Below, in pieces: positions 43,101 to 48,811 of a stretch of DNA of 64,000 nt. The stretch is from Lates calcarifer (Eukaryota > Chordata > Actinopteri > Centropomidae). The first letter of the stretch is position 1. Every line of letters starts with the position of its first letter. Under the pieces are notes generated by a model. The model was not told the DNA's origin and did no database searches. It worked only from the letters and a program-made list of their open reading frames with translations. The stretch covers positions 1,613,530-1,677,529 of the forward strand of contig NC_066838.1 in assembly GCF_001640805.2 (NCBI RefSeq), read 5' to 3'. The position numbers and the translations under genes are program-made.

Positions 43101-45905
43101 ATTTTAAAATCAATCAATGTGTCAGCTATAGAGAGAACTGTGTGGGTGATATAGCCTTTTAACACATAATACTGAAATTGCAATGGTTCAGAAGTAACTG
43201 GACAGATACACATGAAGTCAAGCAAAATCATCATATTTGATATTTTGTTGAAAATCCCTTGCAGTCAATGACCATCCTCAACGCATAGACATTAGCAGAC
43301 ACTGTACAGTGTCATTATAAGACACAAATAATGGTTGTAGTTAAGCCTTATTTATTTTGAGTGTGCTTAATGAGGTGTTAGGCCACCACATGGCACCAGA
43401 GCAGCTTCAGTGCACCTCGGTATTGATTCTACAAATCTCTTGAACTCTCCTACTGGAGAGGTGGAACACCATTCAGGAAAGACTGACCTTAGGAATCGTT
43501 GTTGACTAAATAATCTTAACTCTAGGTCAGTGTTTTACTTTCTTTGGAGCTTTTCTCAGCCTTTATCGGTAAATGTGATCTGACAGAAATCAGCGCACAA
43601 CTGGCTATGAGATTCAGTTAAAAGCTCAGGTAAAGACCAGTAATTAGACTTTGAATTAAGATTATTTTCTCACATTTTGGGCACTGGAAGTGGGGCCATC
43701 AGTGCAACTCCAGATTTAAATTCTCTCTGTGTAGAACTAATTTTCTAATTTAAGGCAGCACCTTCGCATCAGTTCTTAACTTCAAGTGGAGATGTTCATA
43801 CATATTCACCATCACATCTTTTCACCAAAACACTCCACTTGTGTGTGCTTGATTTTCCTCAGGAGCCAATACCAACCCAATAAATGTAGCCCACTGTGTT
43901 TTTCAACTCCTAGAAGCTGCTTAAAGTTTAGTCCTCATTTACTGTGCCAGGTGGCACTAATAACACTTCTGGTTTTGCAGGACTTAAACTGCCTTCACAT
44001 TGAAATGCATCTAGTATACAGCACATGAAAAAAGAGAGAAATTAGTATCACCTGTAGCTTCACACATCAAAATTAGCTCACCACAGAATAGCAAACGGTA
44101 TTTTACCTTATGTTAATTAGTTGCATTCCTGGTTTTCAAGCGGATACAGTTATCACTTTTACAGCCAAAAGGCTTTTAGTGACCAAGAAGGACATTGATG
44201 AAGGTGAGAAATTTATTTGTTGTTTTTCTCTTCACAGATTGTTCCACAGTGCACAGACCATCTCCCCCTCTTTCATTTCTTGTGCTGAACTCTGGAGACA
44301 CCAGGAACACGTGTTTCATCCGTTCTGTCTCCACTCCAGAAGAGAGCCTGTTTTCACATCACTCTTCATCCACATCACTACACTCAGCATCCACAACAAT
44401 AAATGCAGATTCCCCATTGCCCCTTTCAAATGGGGTGGTGGACAGTCCTATCAAGATGAGCGGAGACCCTAAGAAACTTCCTACCTTTTCCAGAACCATG
44501 TCATTACCTCTTACCAACCCTGATGAGAAAACAGTCCCATCACAGTGCAGTCAAGACACCCAGTCCAACAAAAGTGCTCATTCATTCATGGAGAAAACAC
44601 CAAACCAGAGAGAAAACAAAGAAACTGTGACAGAGAAGAAAAACGATACAGCAGAGTTAAAGTCTGACCACAAACCAGAGCCTCCTGTTGCAGCCGTATC
44701 CACTGGAACCCCTGCACTTCCTGCAGCTCAGACAGCCCAGGCCAGAAGAGCACTTTTTAGCAATCTGACATCACACACACCAGTAAGAAGAACAAAAAGT
44801 GAGGGCCATGTTCGGATGCCTGTAGCCTCAGCTGGACAGACCCAGTCAGCTGTACCAGAGGTCTGTGTGGATGCTACCATAAATGACCGCCTTTGGAGTA
44901 AGCTGGAACCAAGCAGTCACCGAGACAGCATGTCCTCCTCCTCTAGCATCTCTTCCAGCGACACCGTCATTGACCTCTCCCTGCCTAACCTGGCCAGGAA
45001 GAGCCTCACCAGCCTGCCCACATCCAGCAGCACCTGCAGCCCTCCCTGGGTCAACTGTCGTCACTCAGCATTAGTCTCCTACGATGCCCTGCGAGTCAGC
45101 AAGAGCAAGTCAAACCCCAATCTTCAGCAAAGTGAGTCCTCAGAGGATGAGCTTAAGCCCCGACCCCTGCAGCCCCCCCAGGAAGCTTCTGTGGACTCAT
45201 CCAGTAGACTGACTCAAAGGAGGCACACCTGGAGCAGGCTCTACATGGAAGGCCTCAAGCAGTCATCAGTCAGCCGGCCATCCTCGGCAGCTACAACCCC
45301 AACAGCTACAGCTTCCATGTCCAAAAGCCTTGGGGATCTGACCTCTGATGACATTTCCTGTAATTTTGACAGTAAGTACCGCAGCATCAGCCGCAGCTTC
45401 ATTGTTAGGCCAACCAGGGACCAGCTACCGCAAGGGGACCCCACACAAGTCTCGTCCATCCAGCAACCTGACAGAGCAACTACGGAAGCTTACTGATGTG
45501 GAGCCCCTGAGTGCTAGTGACTTCGCCCCAGAAAACAGGCCTAAAGAGTCACAAGAGGAGTCTGTGGATGAGACTCTGGTGCGAAGGACCTCCTCAAGGA
45601 GTCAAAGCAGGGTGCGGTACATTGCAAACAGGGCTAAGAAGGCCCAAGAAAGGCAGAGGCTCCAGGGCCTGGTCCAGGGCAGAAGTGCAAGCTTTAGCCT
45701 CGCTGGTAGCATTGGCAGTGGAAGTAGTGCTAGCCCCATTGAGGAGCGGGGGAACCCCGAAGGGGCGTGTTGCGTGGCCCGCAGTCCCTGCACCAGCCTG
45801 GACCTACTGAGTCAGCTCACCCCCCTAGGATCCCCCTCTCCCAGACAGTCCCAGTCCTCCCCAGACCCTGAAAACAGTGAAGTCTTTTTCATGCTCAAAC
45901 TCTAA
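1811..45905 (+). CDS. phospholipase C eta-2 (plch2), 5'-partial, about 20 exons in window
   Basis: Phosphoinositide-specific phospholipase C, eta class. It cleaves PIP2 to IP3 and diacylglycerol at membranes, is neuron-enriched in vertebrates and is unusually Ca2+-sensitive. Exons: 1811-2054, 2295-2424, 8872-9042, 13487-13580, 14191-14394, 16600-16720, 19264-19435, 23901-24008, 28306-28461, 30254-30352, 30748-30848, 31057-31145, 31581-31763, 31946-32053, 32525-32649, 33386-33470, 35389-35535, 36913-36992, (37895-37972 optional), 40100-41354, 44238-45905. All junction phases agree. Seen in order: PH, EF hands (loop [12 protein letters not shown]), X (SSHNTYL, CVEVDCWDG), acidic linker, Y ([13 protein letters not shown]), C2, long Ser-rich tail. 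Eta-2 is preferred over eta-1 because of tail motifs such as [29 protein letters not shown] and [11 protein letters not shown]. About 1,779 residues are in window, longer than mammalian PLCH2 because of the tail. The frame changes near 45407-45430. The 5' end is missing. Confidence 0.95.
2055..2294 (+). other. U12-type AT-AC intron of plch2 (240 nt)
   Basis: The 5' splice site is ATATCCTT (2055-2062), an exact match to the minor-spliceosome AT-AC consensus. The branch-site motif TTTCCTTGAC lies at 2271-2280 (branch A at 2279), and the intron ends TCATCAC at 2294, 15 nt after the branch A. No GT donor fits the exon border. Splicing here gives RDQWLKQ, the expected PH-to-EF junction of eta-class PLCs. 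Confidence 0.93.
2295..2424 (+). CDS. plch2 exon: first EF-hand
   Basis: It encodes [20 protein letters not shown] and on to RQKVKQMFK. The 12-residue loop [12 protein letters not shown] has oxygen ligands at positions 1, 3, 5 and 12, so it is a canonical Ca2+-binding loop. In eta enzymes this loop has been linked to high Ca2+ sensitivity (family knowledge). The donor is AAG|GTACAG, phase 0. Confidence 0.95.
2425..8871 (+). other. plch2 intron, 6.4 kb, mostly unannotated
   Basis: No exon candidate has both splice sites and PLC similarity. It holds a short GT run (about 3233-3254), a stretch at about 4040-4105 resembling the common teleost retroposon tail (wording like TTATTAATCCCAAAGGGAAA), AT-rich sequence around 4620-4900, and a perfect inverted repeat at 5345-5383. 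The rest shows nothing I can name. Confidence 0.55.
5345..5383. repeat. perfect 15-bp inverted repeat (hairpin)
   Basis: Left arm GCCTTTCTATATTTC (5345-5359), 9-nt spacer, right arm GAAATATAGAAAGGC (5369-5383). The arms are exactly complementary. It could be a small hairpin element or a chance AT-rich palindrome; no function is claimed. Confidence 0.85.
8872..9042 (+). CDS. plch2 exon: second EF-hand and EF lobe
   Basis: It encodes [20 protein letters not shown] through [12 protein letters not shown] (57 codons, phase 0 at both ends). The acceptor is ...GTATAG and the donor AAG|GTACAC. The second EF loop ([13 protein letters not shown]) is irregular in length compared with a canonical loop, as known for eta enzymes. 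Confidence 0.95.
9215..10338 (-). mobile_element. degenerate LINE fragment (endonuclease plus reverse transcriptase)
   Basis: Read on the minus strand, pieces of a non-LTR retrotransposon polyprotein appear in order. An endonuclease-like segment ends ...[11 protein letters not shown] (about 10338-10123). Linker pieces follow at about 9985-9690. Reverse-transcriptase pieces come last, including [18 protein letters not shown] (about 9606-9424) and a [15 protein letters not shown] block (about 9300-9245). Frames are broken several times and both ends are missing, so it is inactive. The clade looks like L2/Rex1 rather than RTE, but I cannot be certain. Confidence 0.8.
10339..13486 (+). other. plch2 intron remainder
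   Basis: I see no gene here. The clear content is the repeat copy at about 12392-12745, listed separately. No exon with PLC similarity and splice sites was found. Confidence 0.5.
12392..12745 (+). repeat. teleost interspersed repeat, partial
   Basis: The wording GAACTACTGGATGGATTGCA, then ...TTCATGATCCCCAAGGGG... and ...GACTTTGGTGATCCCTGACC matches a repeat seen throughout teleost genomes. Related diverged pieces lie in opposite orientation at about 18460-18790. The last 150 bp resemble the copy at 43049-43250 (opposite strand). Class uncertain, probably a non-autonomous DNA element. Confidence 0.6.
13487..13580 (+). CDS. plch2 exon: EF lobe to X-domain linker
   Basis: It encodes [20 protein letters not shown] and on to VLGIDG. 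It begins in phase 0 and ends with one base of a Gly codon; donor G|GTAAGT. It joins the EF hands to the catalytic X box. Confidence 0.94.
13924..13967. repeat. (AT)n microsatellite
   Basis: About 22 AT units in an intron. Confidence 0.95.
14191..14394 (+). CDS. plch2 exon: X domain, first catalytic block
   Basis: It encodes [20 protein letters not shown] through [14 protein letters not shown]. The SSHNTYL motif carries the first catalytic His and the Asn that ligates catalytic Ca2+. The final Glu of CRCVE is another Ca2+ ligand, completed by D of the next exon. Phases 1 in, 1 out; donor G|GTCAGC. Confidence 0.97.
14395..16599 (+). other. plch2 intron, 2.2 kb
   Basis: Nothing coding is visible. 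There are short AT-rich runs and a GC-rich patch at about 15580-15620. The acceptor is TTTCCCGTCCCCAG before 16600. Confidence 0.5.
16600..16720 (+). CDS. plch2 exon: X domain, second catalytic block
   Basis: It encodes [20 protein letters not shown] and on to [15 protein letters not shown] supplies a catalytic Ca2+ ligand, and the His pair in VHHGYT includes the second catalytic His. It ends with GA of a split codon (donor GTATGT). The next exon supplies C, giving Asp before YPVIL where mammals usually have Glu. Confidence 0.96.
16730..16785. repeat. (CA)n microsatellite next to a 5' splice site
   Basis: About 28 CA units start 9-10 nt downstream of the donor of the exon ending at 16720. 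Intronic CA repeats near donors are known hnRNP L binding sites; an effect here is inference. Confidence 0.95.
17281..17324. repeat. (ACTAT)n pentanucleotide repeat
   Basis: About eight tandem ACTAT units in an intron. Confidence 0.95.
18460..18790 (-). repeat. teleost interspersed repeat, two diverged pieces
   Basis: Two successive stretches contain wording such as TGTCAAGATATTTCAG, then GGTGATAGAGTGAACCTCC, then TTCATCCTGTGGGAATCACG. In reverse orientation this parallels the repeat at 12392-12745. Both pieces are strongly decayed. Confidence 0.5.
19264..19435 (+). CDS. plch2 exon: end of X domain
   Basis: It encodes [20 protein letters not shown] through [22 protein letters not shown] is the last X-domain strand, with a Glu that ligates catalytic Ca2+. 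KGKILVK closes the X half of the barrel. Donor AAG|GTAAAG, phase 0. Confidence 0.97.
21225..22219 (-). mobile_element. Tc1/mariner transposon remnant with broken transposase
   Basis: On the minus strand, transposase-like pieces follow each other: a start near 21880 ([17 protein letters not shown]), a [19 protein letters not shown] region, a segment at 21694-21506 ([20 protein letters not shown] and on), then an [16 protein letters not shown] block near 21470. The plus-right end carries ATCAAATAATTATTTCCCCC at about 22196-22215, a terminal sequence typical of fish Tc1 copies. Frameshifts and stops interrupt the ORF and the other end is missing, so it is inactive. Confidence 0.85.
22926..23012 (-). 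repeat. teleost retroposon fragment
   Basis: GGATTGGCTCCAGCTCCTCT and GGATAAGTGGTATAGATAAT match the same family as 34145-34440 and 53080-53345. Only the tail is present here. Confidence 0.65.
23026..23641. mobile_element. hAT-like non-autonomous element (probable)
   Basis: The left end GGGTTGAACAGTTTATCG and the reverse complement of the right end (AGGGCTGAACAATTTTGGG) form imperfect terminal inverted repeats. CAATCGTGATTT-type wording inside is typical of fish elements of this kind. Target-site duplication is unclear. Confidence 0.55.
23901..24008 (+). CDS. plch2 exon: start of acidic X-Y linker
   Basis: It encodes [20 protein letters not shown] and on to DDCKLMNGD, 36 codons, phase 0 at both ends. 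The acidic run ([16 protein letters not shown]) is the auto-inhibitory linker character of PLC enzymes. The donor is GAT|GTATGT, whose downstream bases were duplicated by a transposon. Confidence 0.97.
24011..24585. mobile_element. hAT-type non-autonomous element, 559 bp, with 8-bp target duplication
   Basis: The element (24019-24577) starts TAGAGATAGACCAATAT and ends ...TAATTGGTCAATCCCTT. The reverse complement of the end (AAGGGATTGACCAATTA) matches the start as an imperfect terminal inverted repeat. Both sides carry ATGTTTGG (24011-24018 and 24578-24585), an 8-bp duplication as made by hAT transposases. Repeated GCCGATA/TATCGGC words inside are typical of this fish family. The left duplication is intron positions +3 to +10 of plch2. 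Confidence 0.85.
24997..25545. mobile_element. TTAA-flanked non-autonomous element, 549 bp
   Basis: It starts TTAAAGCAACAAAATGTAAC and ends ATGATGTTGCTTTAA, giving inverted ends TTAAAGCAACA. TTAA target sites suggest piggyBac-type mobilisation. It is related to the 58989-59325 copy (shared AGCAGCCTCTGCAGCCA-like start and TTACAAGTCAG block near the end). Confidence 0.75.
25849..26403 (-). mobile_element. Tc1/mariner remnant
   Basis: The left end has ACTACTGTTCAAAAGTTTAC; the right end has GCCTAAAACTTTTGCACAGT. On the minus strand, transposase C-terminal pieces read [18 protein letters not shown], then in another frame [19 protein letters not shown], the conserved catalytic region of Tc1 transposases. 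Frameshifts and an internal deletion make it inactive. Confidence 0.8.
26404..28305 (+). other. plch2 intron remainder with telomere-like run
   Basis: No supported exon. A T14 run lies at about 27177-27192 and GGGTTA units at 27710-27736. A short ORF-like stretch near 27965-28033 ends in a stop and is rejected as an exon. Confidence 0.5.
27710..27736. repeat. interstitial telomere-like repeat (GGGTTA)4
   Basis: Four perfect GGGTTA units followed by GGG within an intron. Too short to be a chromosome end; it may come from break repair or from repeat expansion. Confidence 0.9.
28306..28461 (+). CDS. plch2 exon: X-Y linker
   Basis: It encodes [20 protein letters not shown] and on to PTDKTGSK (52 codons, phase 0). 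The basic [15 protein letters not shown] segment and [11 protein letters not shown] are eta-class linker motifs. Donor AAG|GTAAAC. Confidence 0.95.
28462..30253 (+). other. plch2 intron, 1.8 kb
   Basis: No coding features. It contains a (TTTTG)n run at about 29036-29079. The rest is unremarkable. Confidence 0.55.
29036..29079. repeat. (TTTTG)n repeat
   Basis: About six tandem TTTTG units followed by a T run. Confidence 0.9.
30254..30352 (+). CDS. plch2 exon: X-Y linker
   Basis: It encodes [20 protein letters not shown] to SFSKRK (33 codons, phase 0 both sides). It has the acidic/Ser-rich then basic pattern of the linker. Donor AAG|GTTGGC is weak but keeps frame. Confidence 0.92.
30748..30848 (+). 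CDS. plch2 exon: X-Y linker
   Basis: It encodes [20 protein letters not shown] to PLHHSK. Lys-rich then acidic; it ends two bases into a Lys codon, donor AA|GTATGC. Confidence 0.92.
31057..31145 (+). CDS. plch2 exon: start of Y domain
   Basis: It encodes [20 protein letters not shown] to [16 protein letters not shown] is the classic opening of the catalytic Y box. Donor G|GTGAGC. Confidence 0.97.
31581..31763 (+). CDS. plch2 exon: Y domain core
   Basis: It encodes [20 protein letters not shown] through [27 protein letters not shown] carries the Ser and Arg that contact the inositol phosphate; [12 protein letters not shown] is the PLC signature. Phases 1 and 1. Confidence 0.98.
31946..32053 (+). 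CDS. plch2 exon: end of Y domain
   Basis: It encodes [20 protein letters not shown] to [14 protein letters not shown] and the [10 protein letters not shown] strand close the TIM-like barrel. The intron before it is only 182 nt. Confidence 0.98.
32525..32649 (+). CDS. plch2 exon: Y-C2 hinge and first C2 strand
   Basis: It encodes [20 protein letters not shown] to [23 protein letters not shown] is the first strand of the C2 domain. Confidence 0.97.
32650..33385 (+). other. plch2 intron, 736 nt
   Basis: No feature seen. GT donor and CTGTCAG acceptor. Confidence 0.6.
33386..33470 (+). CDS. plch2 exon: C2 domain
   Basis: It encodes [20 protein letters not shown] to RVVDDNG. The DPFVEVEI strand and following loop supply Ca2+-site residues of a PLC C2 domain. 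Donor G|GTGAGT. Confidence 0.97.
34145..34440 (+). repeat. teleost retroposon-like repeat (about 300 bp)
   Basis: It contains GGGTCACAAGGGGGCTGGAG, ...CCATTCACACTCATATTCAC, ...GGAGAGAACCC and ...GAACATGCAAACTCCACACA, in the order of a very common teleost repeat. Related pieces lie at 22926-23012 and 53080-53345. Confidence 0.8.
34974..35032. repeat. (AT)n(GT)n compound microsatellite
   Basis: A short AT run followed by about 24 GT units. A second AC run lies at about 35112-35140 and a CT run at about 35209-35228. Confidence 0.95.
35389..35535 (+). CDS. plch2 exon: C2 domain
   Basis: It encodes [20 protein letters not shown] to [21 protein letters not shown] and [14 protein letters not shown] are conserved C2 signatures with acidic Ca2+ ligands. 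Acceptor CCCATAG, donor G|GTAAGA. Confidence 0.98.
36254..36287. repeat. 16-bp perfect palindrome with 2-nt spacer
   Basis: Arm TAGCTTGTATTAAAGA (36254-36269), spacer CA, arm TCTTTAATACAAGCTA (36272-36287). A third partial copy of the word (CAAGCTAATACAAG) follows directly. It can form a cruciform/hairpin. Confidence 0.85.
36913..36992 (+). CDS. plch2 exon: end of C2 domain
   Basis: It encodes [20 protein letters not shown] and NDITGK. This closes the C2 domain; the exon ends phase 0 (AAG|GTAGGT). The next exon is either the cassette at 37895 or the long tail exon at 40100; both start in phase 0. Confidence 0.97.
37146..37187. repeat. (AT)n microsatellite
   Basis: About 20 AT units in intron. 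Confidence 0.95.
37895..37972 (+). CDS. candidate plch2 cassette exon, 26 codons
   Basis: Acceptor ...GTGATTTCAG with a pyrimidine tract and donor CAG|GTGTAG bound a 78-nt open stretch. It begins [15 protein letters not shown] and ends LKLPLKTQ. Both ends are phase 0, matching the flanking exons, so inclusion adds 26 residues between the C2 domain and the tail. If the weak donor is not used, translation adds Val and stops at TAG (37976), giving a short-tailed enzyme. Eta-2 is known to have C-terminal splice variants. No transcript evidence is available here. Confidence 0.6.
40100..41354 (+). CDS. plch2 long tail exon 1 (418 codons)
   Basis: It begins [20 protein letters not shown] after a T-rich acceptor (TTTTTTTTTGTCAG). 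It contains [16 protein letters not shown] and [13 protein letters not shown], conserved in the eta-2 tail, followed by low-complexity Ser/Pro/Gln-rich sequence. It ends ...RHKSPMFFA plus one base at the donor GCGG|GTAAGA. The open frame extends upstream to 39965, but that part is intron. The tail is predicted disordered; its length exceeds the mammalian tail. Confidence 0.93.
42624..42652 (+). other. candidate 29-nt frame-breaking exon
   Basis: A strong acceptor (CTCTCTCTGTTCCTAG) precedes and a good donor (CCAG|GTAAAC) follows. Entered from the upstream exon (phase 1) it reads Val-Gln-Asn-stop. It would truncate the tail or trigger decay. Splice-site strength is the only evidence. Confidence 0.3.
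43049..43250 (-). repeat. teleost interspersed repeat, same family as 12590-12745
   Basis: On the minus strand it has TTTGCTTGACTTCATGTGTA and ...AACCATTGCAATTTCAGTA..., paralleling the 12590-12745 copy. The two share encoded words such as DF-ICxxxxEPL and LKG, reflecting nucleotide relatedness, not a gene. Confidence 0.6.
43370..43480. repeat. teleost interspersed repeat fragment
   Basis: GAGCAGCTTCAGTGCACCTC, then GGTATTGATTCTACAA and ...GAACTCTCCTACTGGAG matches wording of a widespread fish DNA element. Only about 110 bp is recognisable. Confidence 0.5.
44238..45905 (+). CDS. plch2 terminal exon with internal frame change
   Basis: It begins [20 protein letters not shown] after CTCTTCACAG. 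Conserved eta-2 tail motifs follow in frame 2: [64 protein letters not shown]. From about 45430 the conserved sequence continues in frame 3: [43 protein letters not shown], ending VFFMLKL-stop (45903-45905). Read without correction, frame 2 ends at 45496 after unrelated residues. The hydrophobic end MLKL resembles a class II PDZ ligand (inference). Confidence 0.88.
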
Positions 45906-47085
45906 CTGGTTGACTTGGAACTGAGTGTGAGAGACACAGCTAGAAACTTGCTTGGAATACAGTCCAGTTTTTCTCAAGTTTTTAGAAAAATGTGCATATC
46001 TTGCAGAATGTCTCACAGAAAACTGGTTCATAATGCATATTATTTTAACATCTCACAGAACACTGACATCTACTGAATTAGTAACCCACGAACGATCAAT
46101 TCCTCATCTTGAGTTTGTGCAAGATCCATTTTATAACCTGTGCATCCAGAAAACATTGTCTTGAAGCTAATGGAGAGTTCTTAAAAAAAACTACTACAGC
46201 TGTGTCATCTCTTTGCACCAAATGTTAGATATTTGCCAGAATGTATTTAGTCATCAGGAGTTTTTATATGGCTGTTTAAGTAGACTGTGATCTGCTCTCA
46301 TGTTTGAGAATTTTTTGAAAACTTTACCTGAGCATACAGTAGCAATAGATCACAACTAGAGGACGGGATTTTAAATGATCCATTCTTTTTATTTACTTGA
46401 ACTGTAATGACAATTGTAATTTAACCAAGTTGAAAATGAATATGTCAAAGCGTTATTATCATCCCATCTACTTGCAATATTTTGAAAATGATGGCATGGT
46501 ATCATATTGAAGATAATGTAGAGTTTGATGCTAAAAGCTGCAGTTTGTCTCATGTCTTTAAAAAAATGGAAAGGAATTATTCCTACAATGCAGGACAAAA
46601 TTTTTAGTATTCTTTGTGTAGTGGTTATATTGTAATTTGACCAAGCTGCCAATATTTTGCTAACCTTCTGATCTGTGGCATGTCACAGTACTGAGATCCT
46701 GTACTTTAAAGCAGTGGTAGATTACTCCACACAAAGTTTACCCCTTTTTAGTTGACTGCATGTCTTTTATGCACTGTAATGTTTATCCTACGACTGTGTT
46801 TTATTTTACAAAAACTTTTTTATGAAGATTTATTAATATTCCAAAGCTCCTTTTTTGGATCGTCTTATGGTGGTCACGAGAGAATCATGTCTGAAAACCT
46901 GTGTTCACATCAGTCCGTAGTACAAAAACAAAATGGAAATGATCTGTATCAAAGCACGTTTATTTGTCGACCTGCTGTATTGTTTGCACTGCCATGCCAG
47001 TTCTTTGTGCAAGATTTTAGGGATAATATTTAATTCAAACTATGTGTAATTATGACCTGAATAAATCTCAAATTAATATTATTGA
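45906..47085 (+). other. plch2 3' UTR and polyadenylation signal
   Basis: AT-rich sequence after the stop leads to AATAAA at 47060-47065. Cleavage is expected about 15-25 nt later. No coding potential is seen. Confidence 0.75.
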
Positions 47086-48811
47086 AGGTTTCACAGTTCA
47101 TTTATTTAATTTACCCTTAATTTATCAACAGCTGTCTCAGTTCAGAGACAAAGATAAGTCGTTCCCAAACCAGTTAAACTGAGCCTTATACAAGCTGACA
47201 TGTAAAAACCTTTGTCCTTGGTTTTGGCAGGGTCTGTTTGCTGCTCTAATTATGGACTCTGCTTGGGTCTGTGTTTACCAGCCATCACCTCTTTCAACCT
47301 CTCTGGCAAGAAAAAACCCAGACCCCCTGCAGGAAGGGAGAATGTTCCAGAACAAAGACTTGAGACTGCACAACAGACGACAAGCTCAACCAGTCATTAA
47401 AGGAGAGAAAAACATCTTTTCAGTATCGCTTGCCACCCAAGATCAGATATTTTTAGGCTAAAGAACTATTTACTTTGTGTCTCTTAGACCTCAAAATGTG
47501 GCACTATGTATAGAATAAAATTTAGTTATACTAAGGCAGGTAAATATGCTGAAGTATTCAGTGTTTCCTTCTGAACTGAGTTCAAAATTGAAACTTTGAC
47601 ACAGCATGAATGCTCTGGGACACAAACTGTCCATTGAAACCTAATATGACAATATTATCAATGGATTCATGCACACTTTTGAAGAAGCTGTTGCCTTGTA
47701 TGTGCAAACTTACTTGGCAATGAAGTCTGATTCTGATTCTGAAATGTGTTAATCTCAGCTTCCTTTGATAACCCCTGGAATAGTGATGAATTCTGCATCT
47801 AGAATGGAGCTCAGTGGAACAATCCTACACTGTCCATTGCACAAATTCAACACCACAAATATGTCTGATTTTTTACATTAACATCCATAGATAGTTTCCT
47901 GAGAATGTCTGAAAAATGCCTTTAAAGAGAAAAAAGTGGTCAAAAAATTCCTGGATATGCCTCTTTTACCAGATGTGCACCAGAATTTAATGGGTTGTTC
48001 ACTAACCCATAGTGAACATACATCCATTAGGTTTGGTGCACATCAGTACTTTTTGAGTAATCCTGCAGACAAATAAACAAACCAACAAACAGACACAGGT
48101 GAAAACACGTCCTATTGGCAGAGGTAATAAACAATGTAATGTGAACAGTAATGACTGGGTAAAATTAAAGTCCTTTGGGCTTGAAACCCAAACTGCAAGT
48201 CAAGTCTAAGGAACCATGTAGTCCCTCCACAGACACTGATTTGTCAGTCAAAGGGTTGTCTTTGGTATCCAAAGCTGACAGCCACCTCTGGCGAGCTGTC
48301 AGACACTGCCGGGCCTCTTCCTCAGTTCTGTAAGACTTTGTGAAGCGTGACATGCTCATTTTAACGCCACAGACTCTGCTTCAGCCAGCACACAAACACA
48401 AAAGACAGCTTCATTAGGATTCCAAGAAAATCACTGAGTCCCTTTTAAAGCTGTATTTATCTAGACAATTTGGCACGGCTTGGCCTCTCAACTGAAACCT
48501 CCCATCCCTGTCTAGCACTTCAGGCCTGAGAGAATGTTTTTGTCTCAAAGAGTGATTCAGTCCCTCCTTTCAAAATAAAATCACTGCCTATTTTCGAAGG
48601 TCTTGTGAAGATAAATCAGTTAAAACTAGGATTTTTTTAGGCCAAAGAAAGGACAGGTTTTTGTGAACACTATAAATTAGGTATTTTATAAAAGGTGCGG
48701 GTTGGAACAGATGCAGAAGTGGTGGGAATTGCTCAGGGTTTTTTAATTTACCACCCAGAGCTCTAACTGTATGACAGTTACTTTACCTTATCAGATGTTC
48801 TTATTGCAGCA
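47086..48811. other. intergenic region with teleost repeat pieces
   Basis: Around 47700-47740 the wording GTCTGATTCTGATTCTGA looks like a LINE tail. Around 47990-48125 the wording ...CAGACAAATAAACAAACCAA... to GGCAGAGGTAATAA is another common fish repeat end. A 64-codon minus-strand ORF (48165-48359) is discussed as a finding; I do not call it a gene. Confidence 0.55.

Larger units (their letters stand above)
41355..44237 (+). other. plch2 intron, 2.9 kb
   Basis: It contains a candidate 29-nt exon (42624-42652), a repeat piece at 43049-43250 and another common teleost repeat at about 43370-43480. No other exon is supported. Confidence 0.55.

Noticed and set aside
45372..45408. A 37-nt intron (GTAAGT...TTAG) that would join the two tail frames
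   Set aside because: It restores frame exactly but is shorter than functional vertebrate introns and would remove the [14 protein letters not shown] conserved residues; kept only as a possible explanation of the frame break.
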